Shown piece by piece: positions 16,957 through 25,829 of a stretch of DNA of 64,000 bases. The stretch is from an uncultured Roseicyclus sp. (GTDB lineage: Bacteria > Pseudomonadota > Alphaproteobacteria > Rhodobacterales > Rhodobacteraceae). How positions within the stretch are numbered: the stretch's first letter is position 1; the number at the start of each line of letters is the position of its first letter. The notes under the pieces were generated by a model. The model had not been told where the DNA came from, made no database searches, and saw only the letters and a list, made by a program, of their open reading frames with translations. The position numbers and the translations under genes are program-made. The stretch lies in NCBI GenBank assembly GCA_947500415.1, contig CANMRT010000001.1:1018982-1082981 (forward strand), in the 5' to 3' direction.

Positions 16957-18145
16957 AGGTCCCTTGGACGGCCTCATCGTCCTCGATCTGTCGCGCATCC
17001 TTGCCGGGCCGACCTGCACGCAGGCGCTTGGCGATCTTGGGGCCACGATCATTAAGATCGAACACCCCGAACGCGGCGATGACACGCGTGGTTGGGGGCC
17101 TCCCTTCGCCAATGACGAAAACGGGGAACCCTCAGACCTCTCCAGCTATTTCATGTGCGCCAATCGCAACAAGCTCTCCGTCGGCGTCGATATCGCCACG
17201 CCTGAAGGGCAGGAAACAATCCGCCAAATAGCGGCCCGTGCGCACGTGGTGATCGAGAACTTCAAACCCGGTGGCCTCGACAAGTATGGCCTGGATTTCC
17301 ACAGCATGCTCACGAGCCATCCACAGCTGGTCTATTGCTCCATCTCGGGCTTCGGCCAAACCGGCCCTAACCGCGAAAAACCTGGCTATGACCTCATGGC
17401 GCAAGGCTATTCCGGGATCATGGCACTGACGGGTGCCAAGGACGGCCCGCCAGCAAAAGTCGCCGTCGGCATCGCCGATGTCATGACAGGCATGTATGCC
17501 GCGACCGGCATCCTCGCGGCCCTGCGCCACCGCGACGCGACGGGGCAGGGGCAGCACATCGACCTCTCGCTTGTCGATGCCACGGTCGCCTGGATGATCA
17601 ACGAAGGCGTGGCGCACCTGACCACCAACGCACCTCGCCCCCGGCGCGGCGATCAGCACGCCACCATCGTGCCCTATCAAACCTTCGCCTGCGCCGATGG
17701 CCATGTGCTCGTGGCCGTCGGCAACGATACCCAATACATCCGTTTCTGTGATTTTCTGGGCCGGCCCGACCTGGCCGACGACCCGCGTTTTGCCACCAAC
17801 GCCAACCGAGTTCGCAACCGTGAGGCGTTGATCCCCACACTCGAAGAGCTGATGGCGCAACAAACCCAGGCTGAGATCGTCACAGCCCTTGAGGCGCGCA
17901 AAGTTCCCGTGGGTCCCGTTAACACGGTGGAGCAGGCCTTTGCATCCGATCAGGTCGCGGCGCGCGAGATGCGCATCGACATGGCCCAGGATGGCATCGA
18001 CCGGGGCGGTGTAGAGCTTATCGGAAATCCGCTGAAATTCTCTCAAACCCCCGTCACCTATCGCCACGCCCCGCCCCATCTTGGGCAGGACACGCAGGCG
18101 GTGCTCGACTGGATTGCCGGAACACGCGAGACGCCCGAAGGTTAA
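16943..18145 (+). CDS. CaiB/BaiF (class III) CoA-transferase
   Basis: 400 residues from ATG 16943, 5 bp after GGAGG; another ATG three bases upstream is too close to it. The opening GLIVLDLSRILAGPTCTQAL and IKIEHPERGDDTR are class III CoA-transferase signatures; the catalytic Asp is in the KPGYDLMAQGYSG region (YD preceding LMAQ). These enzymes move CoA between an acyl-CoA and a carboxylic acid. It is translationally coupled to the TPP enzyme, suggesting they act on the same acid or its CoA ester. Substrate unknown. Confidence 0.9.
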   Translation: MAASKGPLDGLIVLDLSRILAGPTCTQALGDLGATIIKIEHPERGDDTRGWGPPFANDENGEPSDLSSYFMCANRNKLSVGVDIATPEGQETIRQIAARAHVVIENFKPGGLDKYGLDFHSMLTSHPQLVYCSISGFGQTGPNREKPGYDLMAQGYSGIMALTGAKDGPPAKVAVGIADVMTGMYAATGILAALRHRDATGQGQHIDLSLVDATVAWMINEGVAHLTTNAPRPRRGDQHATIVPYQTFACADGHVLVAVGNDTQYIRFCDFLGRPDLADDPRFATNANRVRNREALIPTLEELMAQQTQAEIVTALEARKVPVGPVNTVEQAFASDQVAAREMRIDMAQDGIDRGGVELIGNPLKFSQTPVTYRHAPPHLGQDTQAVLDWIAGTRETPEG

Positions 18146-18355
18146 CCACACCCGCCGCAAATTCGGGCGCAAAACAAACGATTTCACCTGAAAATAAAGC
18201 GAAAACCCGCCGAAACTCCGCCCGAATGGCAGGTTTTCGTTCACGCAAAGTCTCGTCCGGCTCACATGTCCGTCATTTCTGTGCAACGAGGCTTCGCGCA
18301 AGCGGGGCCATAGTCTACCTGAAGATCAAAGGGACTATCAGAATCGGACAGGCGG

Positions 18356-19720
18356 ATGACGCAATTCGACGGATTCGGGCAACCGACCACAATCTCAGTG
18401 GGCGATGGCCTGGGACATTGGACAGAGACGCAGATGGCCTTCCTCGCCCATGGCGCGTCCACACCGGACCATTTGGCCAAGACATTAGCGGCTGATCCTG
18501 AATTTGCACTGGCCCACGCCGTGAAGGGCCTCTTCATGCTGTTGTTGGGCCGCCGCGAACTGGTGCAGACCGCCCAAGACGCCGCCGATGCTGCCCGCCT
18601 TGCGGACCAATCCCGCCCCGTTTCCACCCGTGAACGCGCCTTTCTCACGGCGCTGGACGCCTGGCTCGGTGGTCACCCGTCAAAAGCCGTCGCTTTGCTG
18701 GATCAGGTCCTGCTGACCAACCCCGACGACCCGCTTGCCATGAAGATCAGCCAGGCCATTCGCTTCGTCCTTGGTGACGCGCAAGGAATGCGCCGTTCGG
18801 TGGAACAGGTCATGCCCGCTTACGGTGACGATCACCGGGCGCGCGGATACCTCATGGGCTGCCACGCCTTCGCTTTGGAAGAGACCGGTGAATATGGCCG
18901 CGCCGCCGCCGCAGGCTCCGCCGCTCTGGAAATTTCGCCCGATGACGCCTGGGGCCTGCACGCCGTGGCCCACGTCTATGACATGCTGGCCGAACCGCAG
19001 AAGGGCCTGACCTGGCTCAAAGGGCGCGAGGCGGCCTGGGCGCACTGCAACAATTTCCGCTACCACGTCTGGTGGCACAAGGCGCTCATGCACCTCGACC
19101 TCGGGCAAACCGATGTGGTGCTCGACCTCTACGACACGCTGATCCGCGCCGACAAAACCGATGATTACCGCGACATCTCCAACGCCACGTCGCTTCTGAT
19201 GCGGCTGGAGCTTGAGGGCATCGATGTCGGCCAGCGTTGGGACGAACTTGCCGAAACCTCCGCCGCGCGCACTGATGATGGCTCGCTCATCTTCGCGGAC
19301 CTCCATTACCTGCTCGCCCTCATCGGCGGCCGCCGTGAAGATGCCACCGCCAAACTCGTCTCCCGCATCGCGGAAGACGGCGCGCGCGGACAGGATGAGG
19401 CCGCGATGCGCATGGCCACACCCGGCACCGCCGCAGCACTGGGTCTGGAGGCCTTTGGCGAAGGCGACTACACCACCGCCTTCCGGGGTCTTTCCAAGGC
19501 GCGCAAGCACATGCAACTCGCCGGCGGCTCCCACGCGCAACGTGATGTGTTCGAGCGTTTGACCATCGACGCAGGCCTCCGTGCAGGCCGCATGGAAGAC
19601 GCCCAGGCGATCCTCGACGAACGCTCCGCCAAACGCGCCGGCCGCGACGATACCTTCGCAAGAACCCGTCGTGAGATGATCGGGAACTCCACCGCCCCCT
19701 TGCGCGTTCCAGCCGAATAA
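18356..19720 (+). CDS. Tetratricopeptide protein of the TTC38 type
   Basis: 454 residues of alpha-helical repeats, without a signal peptide. Motifs such as LAHAVKGLFMLLLGRRE, DDHRARGYLMGCHAFALEETGEY and DDAWGLHAVAHVYDM resemble the human TTC38/bacterial homologue family, where the HAVAHV and YHVWWHKAL histidine motifs are conserved. It is a cytosolic scaffold or enzyme of unknown function. opgC begins 12-18 bp after its stop on the same strand, so it may be the first gene of the glucan operon. A 210-bp gap precedes it. Confidence 0.8.
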   Translation: MTQFDGFGQPTTISVGDGLGHWTETQMAFLAHGASTPDHLAKTLAADPEFALAHAVKGLFMLLLGRRELVQTAQDAADAARLADQSRPVSTRERAFLTALDAWLGGHPSKAVALLDQVLLTNPDDPLAMKISQAIRFVLGDAQGMRRSVEQVMPAYGDDHRARGYLMGCHAFALEETGEYGRAAAAGSAALEISPDDAWGLHAVAHVYDMLAEPQKGLTWLKGREAAWAHCNNFRYHVWWHKALMHLDLGQTDVVLDLYDTLIRADKTDDYRDISNATSLLMRLELEGIDVGQRWDELAETSAARTDDGSLIFADLHYLLALIGGRREDATAKLVSRIAEDGARGQDEAAMRMATPGTAAALGLEAFGEGDYTTAFRGLSKARKHMQLAGGSHAQRDVFERLTIDAGLRAGRMEDAQAILDERSAKRAGRDDTFARTRREMIGNSTAPLRVPAE

Positions 19721-19732
19721 GGGAAACGCCGC

Positions 19733-20998
19733 GTGGCCATGGTGAGCACGACACCCACATTCCAACCGACCCCCTCCGCCGCCGCCCAAGGCGCAGCGGT
19801 GCCGACCGTGCGCGACATTCGCCTCGATTTCTTCCGGGGCATGGCGATGTTCATCATCCTTTTCGCTCACACACCCGCCAATTTCCTGACGTCGTGGATC
19901 CCCGCCCGCTGGGGCTTTTCCGACGCGACCGAGATGTTTGTCTTCTGCTCCGGCATGGCGTCCGCCATCGCCTTTGGCCGCACCTTCGATCGTGCGGGCG
20001 TGGCCCTCGGCTCGGTCCGCGTCGCCTACCGCATCTGGCAGGTCTACTGGGCGCACATTGGCCTTTTCTTCGCCACGGCGGCGCTGCTGGTGTTCCTGAC
20101 CGATCTGCCCTTCACCGACCGCAACTATTGGGGCCAGCTCAACCTCTGGATGCTCTTCGTCGAACATCAGGATGATCTCTGGCAGAACCCCAACATCCTC
20201 TTTAGGTTCATGACGTTGCAATGGGTGCCGAACCTATTCGACATCCTGCCGATGTACATGGTGATCCTCGCCATGATGCCCGCCTTCTTCGCGCTGGCCC
20301 GCGTGCACTTGGGCCTCGTGGCGGCTGTCTCCATCACGCTGTGGTTCCTCGGTCAGCGCGCCTACACTGAAGCGCTCGGCCTGCCCTACTTCAACTTTAC
20401 GGCAGAGCCTTGGGTGGGCGAAGACGAATGGCAGCGCCGCTGGTTCCTCAACCCCTTTGGCTGGCAACTGGTCTTCTTCACCGGCTTCGCCTTCATGCGC
20501 GGCTGGATCCCCAAACCCCCGGTAAATGCTCTCCTGATCGGCCTCGCTGCCTTCATTGTGCTGGCCAATATCCCACTCTCCAACATCGGTGTGCGCGAGT
20601 TCGGCTTCGAATGGGCCCGCGAATGGCGCGTCGAGAACCGCCAGCTGATCTCCAAGACCGACTTCGGCATCCTGCGTTACGTCCAGTTCCTGTCGCTCGC
20701 CTACCTAGCCTGGGTCATCGCAGGTGACGGCGGCGACCGCATCCGCGCGGGCGCGGGCTGGGTGGGTCGCAAGATCTGGGCACCACTTCTGGCGATGTTC
20801 CTGAAAGTCGGCCAGCAGAGCCTTGCCGTCTTCGTCGTCTCTATCTTCATCGCCCGCTTCAACGGTTTCGCGATGGACATGCTGGGGCGCGAGACAATCC
20901 CCACATTGGCCGTCAACGCCTTTGGCTGCGCCGTCCTGATCGCCACGGCTTACGGTGCAAGCTACTTCAAGACGCAGCCCTGGCGGGTGAAAGCATGA
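19733..20998 (+). CDS. opgC: OpgC protein, succinylation of periplasmic glucans
   Basis: 421 residues from GTG 19733; ATG 19739 is an alternative. After a Pro/Ser/Thr-rich N-terminus, about ten membrane helices follow. The opening RDIRLDFFRGMAMFIILFAHTP and GFSDATEMFVFCSGM are characteristic of OpgC (acyltransferase-3-like), which transfers succinyl groups onto osmoregulated periplasmic glucans at the inner membrane. It overlaps opgG by 4 bp (ATGA), which fits a glucan operon. The acyl group transferred is inferred from the family. Confidence 0.9.
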   Translation: MAMVSTTPTFQPTPSAAAQGAAVPTVRDIRLDFFRGMAMFIILFAHTPANFLTSWIPARWGFSDATEMFVFCSGMASAIAFGRTFDRAGVALGSVRVAYRIWQVYWAHIGLFFATAALLVFLTDLPFTDRNYWGQLNLWMLFVEHQDDLWQNPNILFRFMTLQWVPNLFDILPMYMVILAMMPAFFALARVHLGLVAAVSITLWFLGQRAYTEALGLPYFNFTAEPWVGEDEWQRRWFLNPFGWQLVFFTGFAFMRGWIPKPPVNALLIGLAAFIVLANIPLSNIGVREFGFEWAREWRVENRQLISKTDFGILRYVQFLSLAYLAWVIAGDGGDRIRAGAGWVGRKIWAPLLAMFLKVGQQSLAVFVVSIFIARFNGFAMDMLGRETIPTLAVNAFGCAVLIATAYGASYFKTQPWRVKA

Positions 20999-22509
20999 TT
21001 TCCCGCCGCGCCCTCCTCGCAGGCCTCGGGGCATTTGCCGCAAGCCCCGCACTCGCTCTGCCGATGTTCCGCGAAGGCACGGCGCACCCCTTTGACCGTG
21101 CGTGGCTTGAGGCCGAGGCACGCCGCCTCAGCCAATCCCCCTACCAACCGCTCCCCGAGGTGCCACAGGGCTGGCAGGACCTCACCTACGACGAATACCG
21201 CTGGATGTGGTTCAACCCCCAGCGCGGCCTCTGGATGGACGAAGACCGCCCCTTCAAGGTGGATTTCTTCCACCCCGGCCTCTACTTTCCACGCCCCGTC
21301 GAAGTGAATGTCGTCAACGGCGGCGAGGCGCAAACGCTGGCCTTCGACCTCAGCCTCTTCGACCGCACCGACCAGTTCCCCGACCTGCCGATCACCGAGA
21401 CGATGGGCTATTCCGGCCTCCGCCTCCGCGCGGCGCTGGAACGCCCTGACATCTTCACCGAATTCTCGGTCTTTCAGGGTGCCAGCTACTTCCGCGCCAT
21501 CGGAACCGGCATGAACTACGGCCTCTCCGCCCGTGGCCTCGCCATCGGAACCGCGTCCGAGGCGGGCGAAGAATTCCCTGAATTCACCCGCTTCTGGCTG
21601 GAAGCGCCGATGCCAGGTAACACCACGCAGGTGCTCCACGCTCTGCTCGACGGCGACAGCTGCACCGGCGCCTACACCTTCCGCATTACCCCGGGCCCCG
21701 TCACGCATATGGAGGTCGAAGTCACGCTCTACCCCCGCGTCGACCTGCCGAACGTGGGCTTTGCGCCGCTGACCTCGATGTTCCTCTACGATCAGACCAA
21801 CCGCGCGGGCCATGACGATTTCCGGCCTGCCGTCCACGACAGTGACGGTCTGATGGTCCACAACGGCAACGGAGAACTCCTCCTTCGCCCGCTCAAGAAC
21901 CCGGACACGCTGCAAGTCTCGTCTTTCGTCGATACCGACCCGCTTGGTTTCGGCCTTGTTCAACGCGCCCGCGACCTGTCGGACTTTGAAGACTTCGAAG
22001 CTCACTATGAACGCCGCCCTGCCTTGTGGATCACACCCGGCGAAGGATGGGGCGATGGCTCCGTCCAACTGGTCGAAATCCCATCCGAGCTCGAAATCTA
22101 CGACAACATCGTCGCCTATTGGCGCCCGCGCGGTGGCCTGACCGCCGGCGAAGAGCGCCGCTTCACTTATGAGATGGACTGGTGTTCCGAACCCGAACGC
22201 CCCCGCGATGTGGCTCGCGTGATGAACACCGCCATTGGCGGCAACTGGAACCGCACCCAAACACTTGTCGCCATCGACTTCGCCAATCACGAAAGCATTG
22301 ACGGCGAACCGGAGGATTTCACAAAGGTTGTTCAATCCAATCGCGGGACTGTCACAGAAGGTGTGCTAGAACGTAACCCGGGCACCGGAGGGCTGCGTTT
22401 GACGTTTGCCCTGGACCCTGGGGAAGACACTTACATGGAACTGCGCGCGCAATTGCTGAAAGAGGGGGAGCCTGTGACGGAAGTCTGGCTCTATCGGTGG
22501 TCCGCATGA
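20995..22509 (+). CDS. opgG: Periplasmic glucan biosynthesis protein OpgG/OpgD
   Basis: 504 residues. MISRRALLAGLGAFAASPALA is a twin-arginine signal, so export is by Tat, as in E. coli OpgD rather than OpgG; single-copy alphaproteobacterial members are generally called OpgG. The mature part matches the MdoG family: FDRAWLEAEARRLSQSPYQP, YDEYRWMWFNP, FFHPGLYFPRPV and the C-terminal immunoglobulin-like domain. It shapes the linear beta-1,2-glucan backbone in the periplasm. Both ends overlap neighbours by 4 bp, so opgC-opgG-opgH is a translationally coupled operon. Confidence 0.93.
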   Translation: MISRRALLAGLGAFAASPALALPMFREGTAHPFDRAWLEAEARRLSQSPYQPLPEVPQGWQDLTYDEYRWMWFNPQRGLWMDEDRPFKVDFFHPGLYFPRPVEVNVVNGGEAQTLAFDLSLFDRTDQFPDLPITETMGYSGLRLRAALERPDIFTEFSVFQGASYFRAIGTGMNYGLSARGLAIGTASEAGEEFPEFTRFWLEAPMPGNTTQVLHALLDGDSCTGAYTFRITPGPVTHMEVEVTLYPRVDLPNVGFAPLTSMFLYDQTNRAGHDDFRPAVHDSDGLMVHNGNGELLLRPLKNPDTLQVSSFVDTDPLGFGLVQRARDLSDFEDFEAHYERRPALWITPGEGWGDGSVQLVEIPSELEIYDNIVAYWRPRGGLTAGEERRFTYEMDWCSEPERPRDVARVMNTAIGGNWNRTQTLVAIDFANHESIDGEPEDFTKVVQSNRGTVTEGVLERNPGTGGLRLTFALDPGEDTYMELRAQLLKEGEPVTEVWLYRWSA

Positions 22510-24386
22510 CCGCCCCTTTGCGCCGCGTGGACCCTTACATGCCGCCCGAGGCCCCCTTGGCGCGCCCGATCCAGAACCTCGCCGCCCCCTATACCGACAA
22601 AACCGCCCCCGGCGTGGCCCGCACCCGGTCCTGGGCCTGGCGTCTGGCGACCTTCATTCCGGCGTTCGCGACGACCTTGGCGCTGGTTGCCGTCTTCACC
22701 GATTGGTTCGCCATGGGCGGCCTCACCGGGTTCGAGATTGCACTCATCACGCTGATCGCGCTGACTTTTTTCTGGATTTCCCTGTCGGTTTCGACCGTCA
22801 CAGTCGGCGTCGCGCGCCTTTTCCTCAGCCGCCCCGTCGCCGCCCCGCATCACGGCCCGTCGATGGACGTGGCGCTTCTGGTGCCCTGCTATAACGAGAT
22901 CCCTGCTGACGTCTTCGGCAACGCCTGCGCCATGCTGGAAGCGCTCGATGCCCACCCGACGGACCACCGTTATACCCTCTTCATCCTCTCCGACACGCGC
23001 GATGAAGCGACCGCCGAGCAAGAGCTTCGCGCCTTCGCCACGCTCCGCGCGCGTCTGCCGGACCGCATCCGCATCCACTACCGCCGCCGCGCCATGAACA
23101 CCGACCGCAAGGTTGGGAATCTGGCCGATTGGGTGGAACATTGGGGCGGTGCCCACGACGCGATGCTGGTCCTCGACGCGGACAGCCTGATGTCGGGCGA
23201 GGCCATCGTGGCCCTCACGGATGAGCTTTCCGCCGATCCCTCCGCGGGCCTGATCCAGAGTTTCCCGCAGCTCTTCGGGGCCGAAACCGTCTTCGCCCGC
23301 GTGCAACAATTCGCCTCTACCATCTATGGCGCGGTGCTGGCCGAGGGGCTCGCCACCTGGTCCGACCGCGAGGGCAATTACTGGGGCCACAACGCGATCA
23401 TTCGCACCGCCGCCTTCGCCTCCTGCGCGGGCCTGCCCAAGATCAAGACGATCTCTGGCAAAGGCGCCCTGATCCTGTCCCACGATTTTGTCGAAGCGGG
23501 CCTTTTGCGCCGCGCGGGCTGGGGCGTGCGCTTTTCGCCCCGCATCAAAGGCAGCTACGAGGAAGTCCCCGCCACCCTCATCGACTACGTCATCCGCGAC
23601 CAGCGCTGGTGTCAGGGCAACCTGCAACACCTCAAGCTGCTGGCCTCCCGCGGGTTCCACGGCGTTTCCCGCTTCCACCTCTTCCACGGCGCTGTCAGTT
23701 ATCTTCTGTCCCCGATGTGGTTCCTGCTTCTGATGACCTGGGCCTTGATCGGCACCGGCGCGGATCAGAACGTGATCCGCTATTTCTCGGGCCTCAACCC
23801 ACAGGTGCAATGGCCGGAAATGACCGCCGTGCATTCCACCGCACTGCTGGTCTTCATGTACGGGATGCTCCTCGCCCCCAAAGCGCTCGGCGCGGCCGCC
23901 ATCGGCTCCATCGGCCTGCGTGTGGCCGAACTTGGCGGCCCGATCCGCTTCGCCGCCTCTTTTGTAGCAGAGTTGATCCTGTCGATCCTCTACGCACCCA
24001 TCCTGATGGTGCAGCAGACGCTGGCCGTCCTGCGCTCCGTCCTTGGGCTGCGCGTCGACTGGAAACCACAGAAGCGGGCAGGGGGCAGGTATTCCGTCTG
24101 GTCGATGCTGAAATTCCACTGGCTGGAAACACTGGCCGGCGCAGGCCTGATCACTGGCATGGCGGCAGGCATTGTCTCCCTTTGGCTCCTGCCGATCGCC
24201 ATTTCACTCGCGATGGCCGTGCCCCTTTCGGCCCTCTCCGGCCTGAATCTCACCCACTTCCGCGCCACGCGCCGTGCCCTCGGCACGCCCGAGGTCTACG
24301 CCGCCCCCGCGATCATCCGCGCCGCGAAAGCGCACCGGGCGGAGTTGCGGGAGACGTTGCGGGATCTGCCGGAAGCAGCGGAGTAA
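22506..24386 (+). CDS. opgH: Glucan glucosyltransferase OpgH
   Basis: 626 residues from ATG 22506, overlapping the opgG stop. Two N-terminal membrane helices precede a GT2-type catalytic domain (MDVALLVPCYNE, then VLDADSLMSG with the DxD metal site, and the QRWCQGNLQH motif), followed by several C-terminal helices. OpgH polymerises UDP-glucose into beta-1,2-glucan and exports it. It is shorter than E. coli OpgH (about 850 residues), lacking much of the long N-terminal cytosolic part tied to FtsZ regulation there, which is common in alphaproteobacteria. Confidence 0.94.
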   Translation: MTAPLRRVDPYMPPEAPLARPIQNLAAPYTDKTAPGVARTRSWAWRLATFIPAFATTLALVAVFTDWFAMGGLTGFEIALITLIALTFFWISLSVSTVTVGVARLFLSRPVAAPHHGPSMDVALLVPCYNEIPADVFGNACAMLEALDAHPTDHRYTLFILSDTRDEATAEQELRAFATLRARLPDRIRIHYRRRAMNTDRKVGNLADWVEHWGGAHDAMLVLDADSLMSGEAIVALTDELSADPSAGLIQSFPQLFGAETVFARVQQFASTIYGAVLAEGLATWSDREGNYWGHNAIIRTAAFASCAGLPKIKTISGKGALILSHDFVEAGLLRRAGWGVRFSPRIKGSYEEVPATLIDYVIRDQRWCQGNLQHLKLLASRGFHGVSRFHLFHGAVSYLLSPMWFLLLMTWALIGTGADQNVIRYFSGLNPQVQWPEMTAVHSTALLVFMYGMLLAPKALGAAAIGSIGLRVAELGGPIRFAASFVAELILSILYAPILMVQQTLAVLRSVLGLRVDWKPQKRAGGRYSVWSMLKFHWLETLAGAGLITGMAAGIVSLWLLPIAISLAMAVPLSALSGLNLTHFRATRRALGTPEVYAAPAIIRAAKAHRAELRETLRDLPEAAE

Positions 24387-24439
24387 CGCGTCAGACGCTC
24401 CTCCATCCTTCGGATCTCCTCGCAGTTGTCCCAAACTAT

Positions 24440-24552
24440 GTTCATGTGAACGGATTTGTGCGCCCGGGCACAGACCGGATAAGAACCCGTTCACTTGAAC
24501 GCACTTTTTGAGAAAAGCCTGCTCAGATGAACGCAAATGCGTTCACGTGAAC
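24440..24552. repeat. Array of GTTCA-NN-TGAAC palindromes
   Basis: Three 12-bp palindromes, GTTCATGTGAAC (24440-24451), GTTCACTTGAAC (24489-24500) and GTTCACGTGAAC (24541-24552), each followed by G, start 49 and 52 bp apart. A fourth, longer palindrome TGAACGCAAATGCGTTCA (24528-24545) overlaps the last. They lie in the 169-bp gap between two convergent genes, where no promoter is expected. The third shares the TTCACGTGAA core of parS sites but differs at the next base on each side. Confidence 0.75.
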
Positions 24553-24555
24553 GCT

Positions 24556-25383
24556 TTATTCCGGCAGCGCCTCGTACCAATCCAGCGCCAGATCGGCCCA
24601 ACCGCGCGGCACCGAATGGCCGCCGGGGAAGAGCGCGAATGTCAGCGATCCGGCGTCACACGACGTCCAGAACCGCTGCCAATAAAAGCCCTCATTCGTG
24701 ATCTCATCGGGCGCAGAGCGGCCGCATCCATTCGTCTCGCGCCAGATCTCCATACCGGCAAAAACATCGCCCTGCCGCACAGCCCCATCGCGGAAAACGC
24801 GGCCCTCGATGGGCACTGTTCCATCCGTCCAACCATGCGTGTGCAACACGTCGACCGGCCCCGCGCAGGCATCCAATGCGGGATGCGGTCGCCAGAACGA
24901 CCCCGCCACCGGCGCATAGGCACGCGCGATGTCAGGTGCGTCGCAAGCCAGGTATGAGGTCATCGACCCGCCGATGGAAAACCCTGCAATAACAACGTTA
25001 TCGCGGTCGATCCCATGAACTTCAGCGGCGTGGCTCAGCACCTCTTCAAAATACGCGGGCTCGTCGCGGACAGGCTCAAAATCCGGATGAAATGACCAGG
25101 TCGAGCCGAACTGAGACCCTTCTCGCCGCAACCCTTGTGGCCCGATCAGCGCATAGCCCCGCGCCGTCACCGCCTCGCGCAGCATATTCAACATTCCCTC
25201 GCCACGCCCACCTGCACCGTGCAGCATCATCAAGGCAGGGAAGGGGCCGTCGCCATCGGGAAGCGCGATGTGATACTCGCCCATCGGCACCTCACAGGCA
25301 CCCTCAGCGCCCGCGCAATCGGCGAGCGCAGGGCAGGTGGAAACCAGAAAACCCAGCGCAGTCAGGGCCTTACGAGCGATCAA
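24556..25383 (-). CDS. Secreted alpha/beta-hydrolase esterase (LpqC/PHB-depolymerase type)
   Basis: 275 residues starting at TTG 25383, with GGAAGGA eight bases before it and a 14-bp overlap with the rhodanese gene. A signal peptide ends near PALADC. The catalytic Ser136 is in GFSIGGS; the HGAGG oxyanion motif is near residue 55 and the final His is in FPGGHSVP. The family includes poly-3-hydroxybutyrate depolymerase-like and feruloyl-esterase-like enzymes; the substrate is not clear. It is last in an operon of five exported proteins. Confidence 0.85.
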   Translation of the reverse strand: MIARKALTALGFLVSTCPALADCAGAEGACEVPMGEYHIALPDGDGPFPALMMLHGAGGRGEGMLNMLREAVTARGYALIGPQGLRREGSQFGSTWSFHPDFEPVRDEPAYFEEVLSHAAEVHGIDRDNVVIAGFSIGGSMTSYLACDAPDIARAYAPVAGSFWRPHPALDACAGPVDVLHTHGWTDGTVPIEGRVFRDGAVRQGDVFAGMEIWRETNGCGRSAPDEITNEGFYWQRFWTSCDAGSLTFALFPGGHSVPRGWADLALDWYEALPE

Positions 25384-25828
25384 GTGGCAATCCTTCCCTG
25401 ATCCAGCCCGGTCCTGCGGCTGAGCCCAACATGCCTTCCGGCACATCGATAATGTTGGTGAACCCGGCCTCGATCAGCCGGTTCGTCAGCCGCGAGGACC
25501 GCACCCCGCGCGCACAGATCAAGGCGACCCGCGCATCGGTGGCGCCGCCGGTAAGTACCAGTAATGCTTCAGAGAAATCGTCCCGCCGCATGTCCAGCCG
25601 GTGCCCCGATGCGGGGCTGCCCGTGGCCTCCCACTCATCTGGTCGGCGGATGTCGATAAGCAGAATGTCACCCGCAGTGGCCATCTCATGGGCCTCACCC
25701 ACGCTGATTTGCTCGCCCACATCTTCGGACAAAGCGGCATAAAACAGGTTCCGCCCCTCGGTCGCGGCAAAGGCCACACCCACCAGCGCCAGCGCACCCG
25801 CGCCGATCAACACGCGTCTACGATTCAC
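25370..25828 (-). CDS. Exported rhodanese-domain protein (Tat signal)
   Basis: 152 residues from GTG 25828, one base after the SCO1 stop with GGAGG upstream. The N-terminus NRRRVLIGAGALALVGVAFAA is a twin-arginine-like signal or anchor. The single rhodanese domain follows (ILLIDIRRPDEW, then the active-site loop CARGVRSS with Cys105). Periplasmic rhodaneses move or sense sulfane sulfur; the SCO1 neighbour suggests a link to copper or thiol handling in the periplasm. Partner and substrate are inference only. Confidence 0.85.
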   Translation of the reverse strand: MNRRRVLIGAGALALVGVAFAATEGRNLFYAALSEDVGEQISVGEAHEMATAGDILLIDIRRPDEWEATGSPASGHRLDMRRDDFSEALLVLTGGATDARVALICARGVRSSRLTNRLIEAGFTNIIDVPEGMLGSAAGPGWIREGLPLDRS

Positions 25829-25829
25829 G

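Noticed and set aside
15154-17112. Very long minus-strand open frame continuing upstream from the rhomboid gene
   Set aside because: Antisense to the TPP-enzyme gene; only 14302-15153 has family sequence and codon sense.
22491-24119. 542-codon minus-strand open frame
   Set aside because: Antisense to opgH; no ribosome site or recognisable protein.
24440-24552. CRISPR array
   Set aside because: Repeats are only 12-13 bp palindromes, three copies, with no cas genes.
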